Source: Trichomonas vaginalis G3 (lineage: Eukaryota > Parabasalia > Trichomonadida > Trichomonadidae). Taken from it: a DNA stretch of 64,000 nucleotides. The notes beneath the pieces are model-generated. The model was given only the letters and a program-made list of their open reading frames with translations. It did not search any database and was not told the DNA's origin. Shown here one piece after another: positions 18,573 to 29,004 of this stretch; within the stretch, counting starts at the first letter, position 1, and every line of letters begins with the position of its first letter. The position numbers and the translations under genes were made by a program. The stretch lies in the NCBI RefSeq assembly GCF_026262505.1, contig NC_067207.1, positions 3,356,252 through 3,420,251 on the forward strand, written 5' to 3'.

Positions 18573-20138
18573 ATGAGTTTTCTACTTTATTCTTCATTTG
18601 TTTCATTGTTTGTCTTTGATTTTTCACTTCGATTAGCGAACGTTTGTGATACTATAACAAATGTTGAAACATTCAATGACACAATAGTAGTTCATCATAT
18701 CGGCCAAATAAATTCGAATATATCTTCATATTTTTCTCTCAAAACATCTTATCAAGGGCAAAATATCTTCTTTCCTACAAATACAGCAGATGTTTCTATA
18801 ATAAATGAAACAGCTTTTCATTTAGACTTCTTTATGCCATTCATCGCAAACTACAAAGCGACATTAAAATGCGGCCAAGAAAGAAAATTCAAAATTTCAC
18901 TCAACACAACCGAATTCGTTCAGTCTAATTACTCAAGATTCAAGTGTCATAACAAATTCTACGAAACACGTTGGTGTGAAGGAAAAAATATCGGATTTAT
19001 CAATAAAAACTTCACATTTTACAGTAAAGCAGAGATAAACTTTGATAAACCATTCCTTGTACCGGGTCCTAGAGCTCCTCCTTTCGATAAAATAGACGAA
19101 AGATGGAATGGCGAACCAATTATCATGAAAACACTTTATAATGACACAATTCCTATAATAAGAGGTAATTCATATGTTTACGGCACGTTTTGGAACGAGC
19201 AGATGCTTTGGCACTCTATTTTCGACTTCATTGTCCCATTTTTGACATTCACCAAATATTTTACAAAAGACAACCGCGAAAACCGAACAATTTTTGTTCA
19301 CCATTACGGTGACCTTGAATTTTCTGAGTATTTACAAACAATTGGTGAAATCAAAATTCTTGAACGCGAAAATGACTTTTTAATGGAACATTGCTATGTA
19401 GGTATAGACAAATTCGAAGATAATCCATACGACAATCGTCCTTTTGATGATTCTATATCATTTTCATACAATTTTTTAAGATCAGATTATAATAATCTTC
19501 GAAATCAAACTCTTTTGCTTAATAATGTTTCATTACTAGGTTTTGGTATCAATAACAAGCCATTGGTATTAATTATCGATCGAAATACCTCGAAACGAAA
19601 CATTACAAATCAAAATGAATTTTATTTAACAATTAAAAAAATTTTTAATGATTGTGAAGTTATCAACATCAATCTTGATCATATGCATCCGCGAGATCAG
19701 TTGTATTACTTTGCACGATGTAGTTTTGTTATTGGTGTTCATGGAAGTGGATTAACAAATGTTGTTTTCATGAATAATTATTGTTCAAAACGAAAGACAC
19801 ATTTGTTAGAAATTCTTCCACTTAATTATAGTTGTAGAAACTGGTTTAATGTTGCTTGTAACTATTCTGGAGTTAGATATCACAAGATAATGTCGAATCA
19901 AACTATTCATGAAGATTATAATACTAAAAACTGTCGAAAATATTCATATAAATGTTCAACATCATCATGTCATGACATTTTGAGAGATCAGGACATCACT
20001 GTTCCTATCCACGAATTTGAAGAAATTCTCAATGAAATTCACAATGAAATCAAAGATTCTGAAACATTTAATGAGTTTGGAGTTGTCCCAATTTACCGAG
20101 AGAATGATGAAATAGAAGAAATAGATGATGATCTATAA
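18573..20138 (+). CDS. GT61-type glycosyltransferase (DUF563)
   Basis: Start set at ATG 18573, since the frame opens upstream only at a TTG; about 521 residues. An N-terminal hydrophobic stretch (FLLYSSFVSLFVFDFSL) is a signal anchor, so the enzyme faces the ER/Golgi lumen. The C-terminal half carries GT61 hallmarks: GTFWNEQMLWHSIFDFIVPFL, LVLIIDRNTSKRN, HMHPRDQLYYFARCSFVIGVHGSGLTNVVFM and LEILPL. The GVHGSGLTN loop is the family's nucleotide-sugar-site motif. There are many Asn-X-Ser/Thr sites and several paired cysteines in the lumenal part. The family includes xylosyl- and O-GlcNAc-transferases (EOGT); the acceptor is unknown. It is related in family, though distant in sequence, to the gene at 29005. 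Confidence 0.82.
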   Translation: MSFLLYSSFVSLFVFDFSLRLANVCDTITNVETFNDTIVVHHIGQINSNISSYFSLKTSYQGQNIFFPTNTADVSIINETAFHLDFFMPFIANYKATLKCGQERKFKISLNTTEFVQSNYSRFKCHNKFYETRWCEGKNIGFINKNFTFYSKAEINFDKPFLVPGPRAPPFDKIDERWNGEPIIMKTLYNDTIPIIRGNSYVYGTFWNEQMLWHSIFDFIVPFLTFTKYFTKDNRENRTIFVHHYGDLEFSEYLQTIGEIKILERENDFLMEHCYVGIDKFEDNPYDNRPFDDSISFSYNFLRSDYNNLRNQTLLLNNVSLLGFGINNKPLVLIIDRNTSKRNITNQNEFYLTIKKIFNDCEVININLDHMHPRDQLYYFARCSFVIGVHGSGLTNVVFMNNYCSKRKTHLLEILPLNYSCRNWFNVACNYSGVRYHKIMSNQTIHEDYNTKNCRKYSYKCSTSSCHDILRDQDITVPIHEFEEILNEIHNEIKDSETFNEFGVVPIYRENDEIEEIDDDL

Positions 20139-20689
20139 AAGATTTAGAGAATGCTTACACCAACTTGATAAATTAAACATTATTTTTCTTTCCCATTTTA
20201 ATACTCTATTTTATGTGAAAAATTGATGATGACTTTAATCATATATATATGAAACAGCTAACTTATAAGTAGGGTGATATATTTTTTGAGTCTGATAAGT
20301 GATATCAGCACTATGACATATAAGTTTCATTCAGTCTATAAATCGAAATCTACCTATAGGAATTTGAAGGAAAAAAATAGTCTAAATTGTCTTTAACACT
20401 TCATTATGGAATTTATTTCAGTACGAATGATAGAAACCCTTGTTTTTCCATCTAATCCAAAATTTGTTTTCATTTAAATCTTTGTATAACTTGACGTTAG
20501 ACATATTCTGAATCTAATTTCTCTATTATAATAGAAGATATTTCTTTTGGAAGAACTAGAGAAATCAACAAGAAGTCATAAAAAAGTAATATTCAGTATG
20601 AGTGAATGTGAAATGGAGAAAAGCTTCGATGTGATAATTTTTATAAAATCTTCGCTACACGCCGATAATATAAAAAGTGACAAATTAGA
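20139..20689. other. intergenic, promoter box at its right end
   Basis: AT-rich spacer with only short open frames. The single recognised element is the AAAAAGTGAC box at 20672-20681. Confidence 0.5.
20672..20681 (+). promoter_or_regulatory. AAAAAGTGAC box
   Basis: Ends 8 bp before the ATG at 20690, with the inverted orientation also seen before 10788. Confidence 0.5.
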
Positions 20690-21385
20690 ATGTTAGCCGC
20701 ATTGTTCTCCATTGGATCATCAAAGTCAATTTCCGATGTTTTATTGGGAAGATGGTCAGGAGGCACAGTTTTTTCAACTGGCACTCCCCAATTCCAAAAT
20801 TTAGATTTCAATCTAACTTATCAATCAATCAAGAATTACATTATTACTGAATACGAAGGAAACCCACTATACATCAATTTAAGTTTCGTTGACTTATCTG
20901 GAAATATTACATATGACGAAAAAATTTACGATTTCAATTTGACACAAACATCACCACCTCTTATTTCTTCTGATATTCAAGTAGGTGATCACAAAGTTCA
21001 TGTTTCATTTTGCTCACATACAGTTATCAAAATTTTAATTTTATACCCAGATGGAAATTCCGAAACAGTTATTATAAAGAAGCCCAAAGAAAGTATAATT
21101 TTCCAATCCATGTGGTTTATAATCATGTCTGTTGGTGGCGTTATTGTTTACCAACTTTATTCATTATTCCAATATTACATGAACAGAAAGAGAGCTCAGC
21201 TTGCAGCCAGTGTTGAAGAAGCTAAAGCTAAGCCTAAAGAAACAAACGAAAAAGAAAATGAAGAAGAAGACTACGATGAAGAAGAGGAAGAAGAAGAAAC
21301 CAACGAAGAAAAGAAAGAAGAGGAGAATGTTGCTGATGAAAAGAAAGATGACGATAATGTTGTTAAGAGATCAACAAAACATTAA
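20690..21385 (+). CDS. single-pass membrane protein with highly acidic tail
   Basis: 231 residues. The N-terminus (MLAALFSIGSS) could be a short signal sequence. Residues about 20-145 look like a beta-rich lumenal domain with several N-glycosylation sites (NLT, NLS, NIT). One transmembrane helix (SMWFIIMSVGGVIVYQLYSLF) follows. The cytosolic tail of about 65 residues is almost entirely Glu/Lys/Asp. This topology recalls ER translocon-associated or EMC-type proteins, but I cannot name a family. A promoter box is directly upstream, and the stop overlaps UAAA. Confidence 0.75.
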   Translation: MLAALFSIGSSKSISDVLLGRWSGGTVFSTGTPQFQNLDFNLTYQSIKNYIITEYEGNPLYINLSFVDLSGNITYDEKIYDFNLTQTSPPLISSDIQVGDHKVHVSFCSHTVIKILILYPDGNSETVIIKKPKESIIFQSMWFIIMSVGGVIVYQLYSLFQYYMNRKRAQLAASVEEAKAKPKETNEKENEEEDYDEEEEEEETNEEKKEEENVADEKKDDDNVVKRSTKH

Positions 21386-22261
21386 ATTGTTGAAATTTTT
21401 CTTTCAAGTATTGTAATGCTTGTAAATAATAGACTTAAATGATATCTATATTTTGTTACCTAATTTGATTTATATTATTTAGCCAAAATTTATTGAGAAG
21501 ATCTTGAGATTTCTAATGAGATGCAATGGTTTTCATATTAAAAAGATGTTGACCTTCCATATATTCTTCTTCGATGTTTTTTGTTTGGAAATGATATAAA
21601 AAAATTATGTTCAATATTTTATTTAGTGAATTGTCTCTTTACATCTATTCCATTATACTTGGGCTCGATTCTTTGAGAAAGGTAATGGTATTTAACCTTA
21701 TTTGAGATTCTTATTTTTCATTTTTATTTCTTCTATGATATAATCTAAGATTAATATGATCGTAATGGTTCATTGTACCTCATTATGGCAAGTAATATCA
21801 TATAATGCTGATATCTCATAATTCTGAGCAAAACAAGATAACGACCTAATTTGTCCACGCGTGGAAAAAGACCTGAAATGGGAAATCATATAATTGGATT
21901 GAGTAGATATTTTTATCCATAATTTCGTTTTGCCGGACAAAGAAATGTATTTTGAAATTTTGAAAAGGACAATCTTTTTGCTTTTAGTTCAAATTTCTTT
22001 CGTCTGTTCAGTGTAGAGATTTTGGATATTACCGAATTTTTATGAAAATACGTTGGCCCGTTCCTGTATACGTTTTTTAATATTTTGTACGTTTTTACGG
22101 ACATGCGGCAGAATTTATATAATTTTAATCACTGTGTAATTACTAGTATAATTGATTGATAGTCTTTGTCAGAATCACGTTTAAATTTTCGCTTTTTTCT
22201 GAACTTTTGTAAATCATTCAAAAATCGACATTTTTTATTTGCTTGCTCAGCCAAAACAGCA
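21386..22261. other. intergenic, no gene seen
   Basis: 876 bp of AT-rich DNA. Short frames on both strands lack any domain or codon bias. The 95 bp before 22262 are open in the frame of the next gene but without an ATG. Confidence 0.5.
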
Positions 22262-22921
22262 ATGCCAGAGACACCGACATATTGGGAACTTTTGAACAAC
22301 TGCGATCAAGATACTTATCAAGATCTTCAAAAGAAACTCAGCTCTTCTGAGTGCAGAAACTGCAGAAACAAAAGACTTGATAATTTCAACGAAATGCTCG
22401 ATGAAATTAAGACATATACCAACAAGTCTGATGGAGATGATTGGAAACGCTGCTTAGTTTGTGGTGTTTGCTTCCTCTCTGATGGTATCGCAATTAATAC
22501 TCACCAGCTCAGTATTTTGATTGGTAAGTGCAAGAGCTCAATCAATGGATCCCTTCACAGACTTAAATACGTCCCCTTCCCCTGCAGTAATGCAGCCAGT
22601 CAGGAATTAGTTGGTTTAATTCCAAAGCTGAAGGTGAACTACTCTGAACTAAGACAGTGGACACTTAGAAAGAAGGGAATGATGACACCACAGCCAACAG
22701 TTCGTGAAACAAAGCCACTTCCAACCCCAATCTTCATTACACCGCAACCAAAACCAAAGGTTGAGCCACTTGTACCTCAAAATCCTGATGAAATCAAGAC
22801 TGAAGATATCTTCTACGATGATCCGATTATGCTTCCTATGAACAGTTGGAATGACGAGTTCGAAATCTCAACTCCAACGACAAGCTATGAAAATTCGGTC
22901 TTCCTTGATGACTTCATTTGA
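22262..22921 (+). CDS. Initiator-binding-domain (IBD) transcription factor
   Basis: Start set at ATG 22262; the frame upstream begins only with TTG. 219 residues. Residues about 6-110 match the trichomonad IBD fold (winged helix). They contain CRNCRNKRLDNFNEML, then DWKRCLVCGVCFLSDGIAINTHQLSILIGKCKSSINGSL, the recognition-helix region typical of IBP39-like proteins. The second half is Pro-rich (TPQPTVRETKPLPTPIF) and ends in an acidic-hydrophobic tail (SVFLDDFI). IBP39 of T. vaginalis binds the Initiator TCA(+1)Y(T/A) and RNA polymerase II. This protein is shorter and its C-terminal part differs, so it may be a paralogous regulator rather than the general factor. Its likely DNA target motif is abundant in this window. 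Confidence 0.85.
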   Translation: MPETPTYWELLNNCDQDTYQDLQKKLSSSECRNCRNKRLDNFNEMLDEIKTYTNKSDGDDWKRCLVCGVCFLSDGIAINTHQLSILIGKCKSSINGSLHRLKYVPFPCSNAASQELVGLIPKLKVNYSELRQWTLRKKGMMTPQPTVRETKPLPTPIFITPQPKPKVEPLVPQNPDEIKTEDIFYDDPIMLPMNSWNDEFEISTPTTSYENSVFLDDFI

Positions 22922-23496
22922 GATGCCCATACCATTCCTACCTTCGCCAAGGCCTAGAATGAAAAATTTTGTCCGACCGAAATCCGTAATTTCATGGTTT
23001 CATGCATATAATGTTACTGCATTGGGATTTTCGGCTCATATCAATACACTATTGCTGATTTAAAGTCAAGCAAGCAATAAATTGTTTGCTGATTTCATCA
23101 AAGTCCAAACACCGGTTGTTTGGACCTTTGATTGTGATAGCAAGCAATTTCAAAATATAATAAATGTTATTTACAGAATAATTTTTAATTGTTTTATCTT
23201 GACATAAAGATATAGTTTTATTTTGTCAAAACTTTTCGTATAACAACCTCATTGGATAGCAAAAATAGGCTGTTTCATGGGAAATTCTGGTGGTTGTATT
23301 CAAAAATAAATTGAAGCAATCTAAAGCAAAGAATTACTAAAAATATTGGAATAGAAAATATATCGTCATCAATGGTATGTCTCATTGCAGAGGTCAAAAC
23401 TCGCATAGCTCATTTTCTTTCCGAAAATAATAATTTCGTGAACGAAGATTATAGTCTTTCAATGGAGGGGATATGTTTCTTATCTTATATGAGTTG
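22922..23496. other. intergenic with a hairpin
   Basis: Spacer between convergent genes. It holds the long hairpin at 23080-23149; no coding sequence is recognised. Confidence 0.5.
23080..23149. repeat. 70-bp imperfect hairpin
   Basis: The inner arms TCCAAACA and TGTTTGGA surround the loop CCGGT. Outward the pairing continues imperfectly to AATTGTTTGCT on the left and AGCAAGCAATT on the right, about 32 nt per arm. It sits 158 bp past the stop of the IBD gene and may be a 3' structure or a tiny foldback element. Confidence 0.65.
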
Positions 23497-23901
23497 TTAT
23501 TTTGTGGTCTTCTCAATCTTATAAGCTGGAATCGCAAGAACTTTTCCATCTGTTGATACAACTTGTAAATATATCTGGTCTCCTAGATTTGGCATGGTTT
23601 CTTGTTTCTTTGGTGAACTATTTCTATAGGCTTCGTTGTATTTTTGTTTTTGTTGATCACTTAAACTCTTCCACTCTTCAGCGAGTTGCTTGGTAATTTC
23701 ACGACTTGTTGTCTGGGGATTCTGTGCGTGTAACTCTGTGCGTCTCTCTTGACAAAAAAGGAAGTAAGGGTTTGGCTTTTTCTTCCCTTTCTCTTTCGTA
23801 CCTTTTCGTTGAGGTGAGAGAACGGGAGGAGGTACAGAAAATAAAGATCCTTGCGTAACAATTGAGAATCGATTGTTGCTACTTGATTTTGGTTGGTTCA
23901 T
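23497..23901 (-). CDS. small HMG-box protein
   Basis: 134 residues. After a basic Gly/Lys-rich stretch (KGTKEKGKKK), residues about 42-100 form one HMG box: PNPYFLFCQERRTELHAQNPQTTSREITKQLAEEWKSLSDQQKQKYNEAY. The box keeps the helix-1 Pro-Tyr-Phe-Phe core and the EEWKSLSDQQKQKY helix-3 pattern. It should bend DNA in chromatin or act as a sequence-specific factor. The ~30-residue tail after the box is mixed. The ATG (complement of 23899-23901) is the first in frame. Confidence 0.85.
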   Translation of the reverse strand: MNQPKSSSNNRFSIVTQGSLFSVPPPVLSPQRKGTKEKGKKKPNPYFLFCQERRTELHAQNPQTTSREITKQLAEEWKSLSDQQKQKYNEAYRNSSPKKQETMPNLGDQIYLQVVSTDGKVLAIPAYKIEKTTK

Positions 23902-24861
23902 TATTTGAATTCAGAAACCGAACTCATAGAAACTCCTATATAAGCTATGCTGGTCTTGACAGCTGTCTGGGTTTTTGACGCATGTGAATTTTGCTTCAGG
24001 AGTAAGTCACCTAGCTCCGGCATGATGAAATGAGATCCAAACGCAACAACGCGAAACAATTATTACCTAATTAATTTTGTCATAAACGTAATTTGTGTAT
24101 GTTACTATTTATTATGCAGTATATTAGAGCATGATGTGCTGGTATGATGGTTTAAAACGTCTGATTTTATGGAGATTCTATCCAAACAAATTCCCGTATG
24201 AGTTCCGTGTGTTCTCAAAAATTGTGATATTTACAATCAATCATCGAATGAAATGCTAAAATCACTTTAAAAGAAACTAGTTGTATTGGAGATTCTGTAT
24301 CGAGAGATATAATATCTATTGCTAAAAAAATTGAATGAAAAATCAAGAATTATAAAGTAATTCTGTAATACATTCTTCCACTGTATGATGTTGAAATAGA
24401 ATTTCTTGTTGTTCTGAAGAATATTTAATAAATATCCCTGAAATGATCAAAATTAGCTTTAAACTCTGATTTTTGTGAGTTATTCTACAATACTCTATAA
24501 AGAATGTCTTTTTTAGTCTTGTAATATCTCCAAATTTTTTAGGAATTAAATTTTTTGATAAGAATACTCTAAAATCTGATTCTCATTTTTTTAATTTTAA
24601 AAAAAATTTGGAAAATTTAAGAATTAAAAGATGGTTTTACGTCAAAACAAATAAGCCATTCTTTATTATTAATCACATGAATTATAAATAACTATTTAAA
24701 TTAATCAAATATCAATTAATTCTTAGAATATAATTTTAATTTTCAAGAAAATGGTATAACAGATTAAAAAGAGGGAATATAGTTACTTAATAAATAAACT
24801 TTTAATGAAACTATACTACTTATAACAGCTAAAAGCAGTGTTTGATGAAAACATTTTTCAC
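23902..24861. other. intergenic, no gene seen
   Basis: 960 bp between two minus-strand genes. Its left end must contain the promoter of the HMG gene. No box, repeat or RNA gene was recognised. Confidence 0.5.
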
Positions 24862-26046
24862 TTAATTGGTTGGATACTCCTGAAGGCACCATTTAAGGTC
24901 ACCACGTTTGGCCAATGCTTGTTTGAAGGCTGCATAATTGTTGGCGTTTTCATTTTTCATGAAATCGACACCCATTGGAATTCCGTTGAAAACAACTCTA
25001 AATAAGTACTTAGAGCCTTTCTGCCAGAGCTCAAGATCGAGGTGGGATCTGAACGGTGGTAATTTATCATCTGTAAAGCCAAGGCTTGTCAGTAAAGCAG
25101 CAATAGTAGTATCGTGAGCAGAGTATAGTCTGAATTTTGTAGACGATGGTTTCTTGGCGATGAAATCGTCAATGTCTGCGAAGATATGACGCCAAATTGG
25201 TGATGCAGCGACGGCTCTGTTAGTTCCGAAGAAGCCATAGCTGAAATAAGCAATATCCTTCAAAGCCTGAACTGTTTGCTCTTCGGTGAACTTTACGATT
25301 GGGATTTCTTGATCACTGCACATATATGAAGAAATCCAGTCACCAATAAACATCCAATTTGTATCATCGGCTGTAAGGTTGATTGCCTTATAGATATTAT
25401 CATATAATGCCTTAGAACGGGCCATTCTATCTTTGAAAACTTGAGTTGCTGTGAAATCATCCCAAACTTTCTGAAGATCCGCACATCCACTGGCTGCTGG
25501 GTATAGGAACTCTCTGTAATCGGATCCGGTGATAATCTGAATATGCTCACCGGGTTTTGCTGGCGGATAGAATCCATTAAGGAAACTAACTGCTGATCTA
25601 AGACATCTTTCAACTTTGGAAGAGCGAACTGAAACTTGATCCTTATCGAAATATGGTGGTAAGAATTGAGTTTCGTTAACAAGCCACTTCCTATAGAAGT
25701 TTCCGAGCTCATAATGCATCTCCATTCCTTCAACGGTTAATTCTCCAGCTTCGCAGTTTGGTGTGAAAGGTGCATATTTTGGATCGATAACTCTTTGGAA
25801 ACGACGACGAAATCCATTATAAGGACTGACATGCATACGAGGAGCAGATGCTTCGGAGTTATCGCAATTCCAAGTACCTGAAACATCCTTTGGAGTCCAA
25901 GAATCCATTGGTGTACGAATTCCGTGTCTTGTAACAACGCCAAGCCATGCTAATTTGTATCCAGATATTGGATCAGCATGTTTGAGCTCTGATCTGCAGG
26001 TAATCTCTGCTGATTTTATATGGAAAGAAAGAAGTCCTAAAATCAT
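24862..26046 (-). CDS. secreted histidine acid phosphatase
   Basis: 394 residues. An N-terminal hydrophobic signal peptide (MILGLLSFHIKSA) is followed by the catalytic motif RHGIRTP at about residues 40-46. The proton-donor pair HD lies in SAHDTT at about 311-312, so both halves of the histidine-phosphatase site are present. The length fits prostatic/lysosomal acid phosphatases. Several conserved-looking cysteines (GCADLQ, SYMCSD, KWCLQ) would form disulfides. The enzyme probably acts in lysosomes or is secreted to scavenge phosphate. Two promoter boxes lie just upstream on the minus strand. It is divergent from the RAB5IF homologue, with 313 bp between them. Confidence 0.9.
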   Translation of the reverse strand: MILGLLSFHIKSAEITCRSELKHADPISGYKLAWLGVVTRHGIRTPMDSWTPKDVSGTWNCDNSEASAPRMHVSPYNGFRRRFQRVIDPKYAPFTPNCEAGELTVEGMEMHYELGNFYRKWLVNETQFLPPYFDKDQVSVRSSKVERCLRSAVSFLNGFYPPAKPGEHIQIITGSDYREFLYPAASGCADLQKVWDDFTATQVFKDRMARSKALYDNIYKAINLTADDTNWMFIGDWISSYMCSDQEIPIVKFTEEQTVQALKDIAYFSYGFFGTNRAVAASPIWRHIFADIDDFIAKKPSSTKFRLYSAHDTTIAALLTSLGFTDDKLPPFRSHLDLELWQKGSKYLFRVVFNGIPMGVDFMKNENANNYAAFKQALAKRGDLKWCLQEYPTN

Positions 26047-26048
26047 CT

Positions 26049-26074
26049 AAAAAGCGACACGTGAGAAAAGTGAC
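26049..26074 (-). promoter_or_regulatory. double GTCACTTTT / GTCGCTTTTT box
   Basis: Read on the minus strand, GTCACTTTT (26074-26066) is followed by a variant GTCGCTTTTT (26058-26049) immediately before the ATG of the acid phosphatase. Starting at the TCA of the first box gives a 25-nt leader. Confidence 0.6.
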
Positions 26075-26359
26075 AAATTGACAGATAGAAACAAATCATG
26101 ATTTCTCTTTTAGATATCAAACATACAATAAGCGAAAATTTTAAATAACTTCTATTGTTGGAAAAATCTTGAAGAATTAAAATTTCATTTTGATAAGTTA
26201 GTGAGAATTTCAAAATTATATTAAAATTTGTTTTTTGTACACATAATTAATTCATATCCTTAAAAAATCAAATAAAATAGCAAGTTCGATTTAGGTTCTT
26301 TAATTTTTTTCGTATTTTGAATTAATTTGTAAATATTTTTTTTTCATCCTTGCAAATTA

Positions 26360-26716
26360 ATGGCTCCAAAGTTAGAGAAAGAATCCCAAATTTCCATTGT
26401 CTCCCGTTTCTTGAAAGGCCAAGGAACATGGACTAAAGAAGATATCAAGATCGCTCTTTTCTGGATCAAGCTTCTCTTAGGTTTGGTTATTGGTATTTCT
26501 CTTGGTTTCCTCAGAATCAAAGGATTCTTAACAGGATTTGCAATTTTTGTTGGCGTTTCAGTTTTTCTATCACAGTATTGGGTTAACAACGTACTTAATG
26601 CACAAGACTTATTTGGTGAGAGAGATAGCCCAGTTATGGAAGGATTATTAAATGGCCTTGCATTAATGGTATTCACTTGGGCTTCAATTTATACAGTTTT
26701 AAATTATTCTAATTAG
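26360..26716 (+). CDS. RAB5IF/OPTI (Rab5-interacting, EMC6-related) membrane protein
   Basis: 118 residues with three hydrophobic helices. The order and spacing match RAB5IF: a charged W-rich N-terminus (GQGTWTKEDIKIALFWIKLLLGLVIGISLGFLRIKGFLTGFAIFVG), a second helix (VSVFLSQYW), then a loop with F-G-E-R and a last helix (GLALMVFTWASIYTVLNY). In other eukaryotes this family works in the ER multi-pass translocon and in EMC-related insertion of membrane proteins. It is short and complete. The start ATG follows a TTGCAAATTA leader. Confidence 0.78.
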   Translation: MAPKLEKESQISIVSRFLKGQGTWTKEDIKIALFWIKLLLGLVIGISLGFLRIKGFLTGFAIFVGVSVFLSQYWVNNVLNAQDLFGERDSPVMEGLLNGLALMVFTWASIYTVLNYSN

Positions 26717-26994
26717 CTTTATTTTTATATAAACTATATTATTCGAAAGTACACAGGTATTGCTTTACCCATATCGAAACATCATTTTTGAATACTTTAA
26801 ATAACAAATTACACCTTTGATAATAAAATGGCGTAATTAGGATAAAGTTTCCTGATAAATGTTATTTATATAGATTTTGTAGTGGCTAAGGTAACTCAAA
26901 GGTCATTGGTCAGATATTATGACATATTATGTGGTAACATTAATTTCGCCAGAATGAAAAAAGATTTAAGTTACATAAATATATATGAAATCAT

Positions 26995-27423
26995 TTACTG
27001 GTTGTAGTGAGCACCACCAGCCTTGAAGAGGCGAGCGTTAATGTCCTCCATGTTGAGTTCATCTGGTGTGGAAGCATCAACAGAGATGGAAACCTGCTGG
27101 ATGACGCGGAGGATATCAGCCTTGTGGACTGTAAGCTTTGTGCGGTGGATAAGGCGAACCTTCTCACCACAGTATGTAATGAAAACGAACTTGGAGCGAA
27201 CAGAAAGTTCATCACCTGTTGTGCAGCGAAGGTAGCCGAAGCCACGGAATTTTTCGTTGAGGTGCTCCTTGAGCTCGTCGAGGCCACCTGTGCCCTTGCC
27301 GACAAGAGCGAAGACCTTGTCTGAGCCCTCAGCGTATGTGCAGAGGAGCCAGTTTGTGTCGACGTTGTCCTTGCGGACTTCCTCGTAAGCTTCACGAATT
27401 GCTGGGTCAGAGCAGTCGGCCAT
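26995..27423 (-). CDS. coactosin-like actin-binding protein
   Basis: 142 residues forming a single ADF-homology domain. It follows coactosin closely: IREAYEEVRKDNVDTNWLLCTY, LRCTTGDELSVRSKFVFITYCGEKV, and the C-terminus FKAGGAHYNQ, cf. KAGGANYD in coactosin. It should bind F-actin and counteract capping in the pseudopod and cytoskeleton. Codon use is much more GC-rich than in its neighbours, which suggests high expression; this also creates long antisense open frames that are not genes. Upstream on the minus strand, CCTCACAATCC holds a TCACA Initiator 13 nt from the ATG. Confidence 0.92.
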   Translation of the reverse strand: MADCSDPAIREAYEEVRKDNVDTNWLLCTYAEGSDKVFALVGKGTGGLDELKEHLNEKFRGFGYLRCTTGDELSVRSKFVFITYCGEKVRLIHRTKLTVHKADILRVIQQVSISVDASTPDELNMEDINARLFKAGGAHYNQ

Positions 27424-28668
27424 TTTGGATTGTGAGGTAAATGTAAATCGGACAAATCATGGTGTACAATGACTTTTTCAATGACACATTTATCGTTATA
27501 AATTGAAAGCGATTTTATTTCCATGAAAAGAATATAATATACTCAACGTATAATGAATATTATAGCTATTGTAATATTACAGTTTTATTTCAACTCCCAC
27601 ATTCAAAAAGATAAGTTATTAGTAAATCCAACCAGATACAATAAAGCTATATATTTTTCCATTTTACAAAAGTCTTCTCAAAACATCAGAATTTCAATTT
27701 TAAATATTTAGAAAATTTAATTTTTATCTAATCATTATTATTAATGTAATGCATAGATTCTAATTTTATAAAAATAATATACTAATGACAATGGTCGGGT
27801 GTCGAACTTGCATAATTGCCTAAAATTTGATTGAAAAAGGTGATATGGTTCAAAACAGCTTATTATGATAAACTTTTTGAATAATTTTATGGTGATTGCA
27901 AAAATAAAATTGTAAATAATTGTGAGTAAGTTTATCAGTTTTGAGTGAACAAATTGTAATCTGCTTTTTTATTGTATGCCTAAGGTTTATTAAGCTGGCA
28001 TATTTTATCGCTACTTTGTAACCTTTTCAAAAAGTGAAGTAAACAAATTGATTCTACGATAAATCTTCTCAAAAATAAAATGAATGAAGTAACCATCACA
28101 TATAAGACCAAAAACAGCAGTAATGGATCCATACACATGATGAAATCATAAATCTCATATGCATAATTTGTTTTTCCTTACCAATTTCTATCCAAAAAAA
28201 ATTGGGTGGCGTTTTATAGCCACTATCATTATAATCTATACAGTCATTTGCAAACTACTTGTTTACTCACATATTTTTTGGATTTATCTGAAAAGTCTCC
28301 ATTTTTCTCATGTCAAATATTAGAGAAGGGAAAGTAATATCAAAAGATAGAATTAAATACAAGAATACAATCATATTAACAATAGAGAAGAAAAGGAAAA
28401 TGAGTCAGAATATATTTATATGAGAATGAATAACGTTTAAGACAGAATTTGCATGAGAACTGTATCGGAATCCAAACGTTTTACAGTTCGTTTTCAAATA
28501 GCATGTAATAATCATAAATTTTATTTATATGTTCAAATAGTGTTCAAAATTTCTTGGAAAATCAATCTGAATGAAGGCGGATCTAGAATAGCTACTTTTA
28601 TTTTTAAACTAAAGACTGGCATAATTATATATATATTATGGATTATTTAATTTTAAGAAATATGTGAA
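27424..28668. other. long intergenic region upstream of tRNA
   Basis: About 1.2 kb of AT-rich DNA with no supported gene. It contains the coactosin promoter at the left end. I see no repeat or RNA before the tRNA. Confidence 0.5.
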
Positions 28669-28739
28669 GCACCGCTGGTCTAATGGTAGAATTTCACCTT
28701 GCCAAGGTGGGGGTCCGGGTTCGATTCCCGGGCGGTGCA
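28669..28739 (+). tRNA. tRNA-Gly (GCC anticodon)
   Basis: 71 nt folding into a full cloverleaf. The acceptor stem is GCACCGC/GCGGTGC with discriminator A. A D-arm has TGGTCTAATGGTA. The anticodon stem CACCT/AGGTG encloses TTGCCAA with anticodon GCC. The T-arm is CCGGG TTCGATT CCCGG. Box A (TGGTCTAATGG) and box B (GGTTCGATTCC) are intact. A T-rich run (AATTTTTAAATTTTTT) directly downstream would end Pol III transcription. No intron; CCA is not encoded, as expected for a eukaryote. Confidence 0.97.
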
Positions 28740-29004
28740 ATAATTTTTAAATTTTTTAATAAAGGATCATTTCAAAACCTGATCGTTTACTTGAATTAAT
28801 TTTTCTGCAAGGTTTAACCAAATATCATTGTCAAACGAGTGAACGTAAGAAAAGAACTACTTTTTTGATATATAAATAAAGTATCATATTCATTCTTGAA
28901 TGAATAGTTGATAACAGTCGATGTTATTCTCTTACCTATGAAATATATGGTCATTAAATTTCTGTTTGCATAATAATAACTCATTTTTATTTATTGCTTT
29001 TTCA

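Noticed and set aside
26991-27524. Long open frames antisense to and overlapping coactosin
   Set aside because: They arise from the GC-rich, biased codons of coactosin. Their translations are low-complexity and match no family.
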